From Acidobacteriota bacterium (GTDB lineage: Bacteria; Acidobacteriota; Terriglobia; Acidiferrales; UBA7541), in NCBI GenBank assembly GCA_013289955.1, contig JABCYZ010000001.1, positions 186,001 to 250,000 on the forward strand: 64,000 bases of DNA, read 5' to 3'. The position numbers were made by a program, and so were the translations under genes. The notes under the pieces were generated by a model. It was given only the letters and a program-made list of their open reading frames with translations, made no database searches and was not told the origin of the DNA. This document shows positions 63,210 through 64,000 of this stretch, piece after piece. The stretch's first letter is position 1, and each line of letters begins with the position of its first letter.

Positions 63210-63559
63210 TGCGAAAGCAGATCGCGGGAATAGAACCCAGCTTTTGTCGTTCCACAGGCAGAAATCTTACGTCGCACAATCATCCCGCTCCCAACGCAGT
63301 GCGCTGTCTGCCGGCACTATAAACATAAACATGCCGAGGACGACGAGTTCCAGTTGGAGGAAGCAATACCGAAGCGGAAGGGCTCGAAGTCTTTCAGCCG
63401 TTTGCTCGCGTCGAATCCTTTGCGCGCCAAGTGTGAAGCCGAAGGTCATACAAGCCATCTTCTGGCCTCCATCACGATGGGTTTTAGGTGGAAACTTCGG
63501 AAGCAGAATCGCGGGATGCGTTGGACAAACTAATAGGCTTGGTGAAATAATGTTTCAAG
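63210..63559. other. intergenic region before tRNA-Thr
   Basis: This 350 bp stretch shows no convincing gene. Short open frames on both strands lack ribosome binding sites. The promoter for the tRNA lies at its end. Confidence 0.45.
63521..63551 (+). promoter_or_regulatory. promoter of tRNA-Thr
   Basis: TTGGAC (63521-63526) and AATAAT (63546-63551) are 19 bp apart. The start would be about 8 bp behind the -10, just ahead of the first tRNA base at 63560. The spacing is at the long end of the sigma70 range. Confidence 0.5.
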
Positions 63560-63635
63560 GCCAACTTAGCTCAGCTGGTAGAGCACCTCATTCGTAATGA
63601 GGGGGTCCCGAGTTCGATTCTCGGAGTTGGCTCCA
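63560..63635 (+). tRNA. tRNA-Thr (anticodon CGT)
   Basis: The cloverleaf is complete: acceptor GCCAACT pairs with AGTTGGC, the D arm TAGCTCAGCTGG follows, the anticodon arm CCTCA/TGAGG encloses TTCGTAA with anticodon CGT (reads ACG), and the T arm contains GTTCGATT. The CCA end is encoded at 63633-63635. Confidence 0.95.
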
Positions 63636-63956
63636 GAATTCAAAGAGACACGGGGCCTCCCGCTTGTCTGTTGATGTTTTGCTTTTCTCTGTTCTTTAGT
63701 TTCTCTTCACTCTTTGGATGGCCGCATTTCCGCGAAGGTGGCATCCAGTTTTGCGCCTTGAATCTTTCGGAGCTGTATCCCCTCGAGGCTCGAATGAGCC
63801 AACCCAACCTTTGGCGGTGAAAGCACCAGTTCCGACGGGAAGTTCTGTCGTTAATCGAAAACCTACTTGTGCTTGCTTAAACTACAGAGTGCGTACATCA
63901 ATCAGGGTATTGCTCCGCCCCATACTGTCGCGCACTTTTCCAGAGGGGCCAGATCA
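63636..63956. other. intergenic region between tRNA-Thr and the last gene
   Basis: This 321 bp stretch begins with a tract that weakly recalls the dispersed repeat (AATTCAAAGAGACACGGGG) and shows no gene or strong terminator. A pyrimidine-rich segment at about 63670-63720 may end the tRNA transcript. Confidence 0.4.
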
Positions 63957-64000
63957 ATGGCTAGATGGGTTTTCACATGCAAGAACTGCTTTGAGATTGT
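63957..64000 (+). CDS. small CxxC protein, N-terminal part
   Basis: The frame starts MARWVFTCKNCFEIV and runs off the right edge. The start with WxFTCxNC resembles small acidobacterial zinc-ribbon-like proteins. AGAGGGGCC upstream of the ATG is a possible ribosome binding site. Only 14 codons are visible, so the call is tentative. Confidence 0.5.
   Translation, partial: MARWVFTCKNCFEI

Overview
The window looks like a chromosomal segment of an acidobacterium (Acidobacteriota, Terriglobia-like). The evidence is family content: a VWFA-related secreted protein of the acidobacterial type, a DUF4388 response regulator, a divergent Hfq-like protein, BshA, an ECF42-type sigma factor with its YCII partner, many class C beta-lactamase-like and CocE-type hydrolases, and a GC-rich coding style. 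No rRNA, CRISPR array, intact prophage or complete transposon was seen. The taxonomic placement is an inference from gene families, not from a marker gene.

Layout. 1-5.8 kb: start of rsmA, then glycogen synthase, thioredoxin, a methyltransferase, a DinB-fold protein, 3-methyladenine glycosylase and a rhomboid-TPR protein. 6.0-10.5 kb: a plus-strand run purA-moeA-moaC-response regulator-mogA that mixes purine and molybdenum cofactor synthesis. 10.5-13.2 kb: a CocE/NonD hydrolase and proC. 13.3-16.8 kb: a degenerate NuoN paralogue followed by atpZ-, atpI-like, atpB and atpE genes, closed by a strong terminator. 16.85-17.1 kb: a fragment of a group II intron. 17.7-31.0 kb: one long minus-strand complex I operon, nuoA-C-D-EF-G-H-J-K-L-M-N, in which nuoE and nuoF are fused and nuoB and nuoI are absent. 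The operon is driven from a promoter whose -10 element overlaps one facing the other way.

31-45 kb is an accessory region with decayed genes: thiS, a SRPBCC gene with an in-frame stop, ribA, a LytS-like kinase, a triplet of single-domain response regulators whose far edge cuts a PIN toxin, a tRNA-Arg with a partial 3'-end repeat 0.9 kb away, a serine hydrolase, a collapsed HigA antitoxin and the ECF42/YCII pair. 45.8-50.6 kb holds a GbsR-type regulator with three small downstream genes, a VWA protein and a small exported protein under a promoter that carries a BlaI/MecI-type operator. 50.7-55.3 kb is sugar and nucleoside related: nucleoside hydrolase, ROK kinase, a GH10 xylanase broken by an internal deletion, and bshA. 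55.4-63.2 kb returns to housekeeping genes: SDR, thioesterase, Hfq-like, holB, tmk, yggS, an Old Yellow Enzyme, DUF167 and an M24 peptidase. The window ends with tRNA-Thr and the start of a CxxC protein.

Functionally the centre of the window is respiratory: complex I and the ion-translocating half of F0 lie almost side by side. The catalytic F1 genes, nuoB and nuoI must be elsewhere if the complexes work. The most interesting observation is the second NuoN-like protein. It sits directly upstream of the F0 genes and has lost three of the four charged residues needed for proton transfer in this family.
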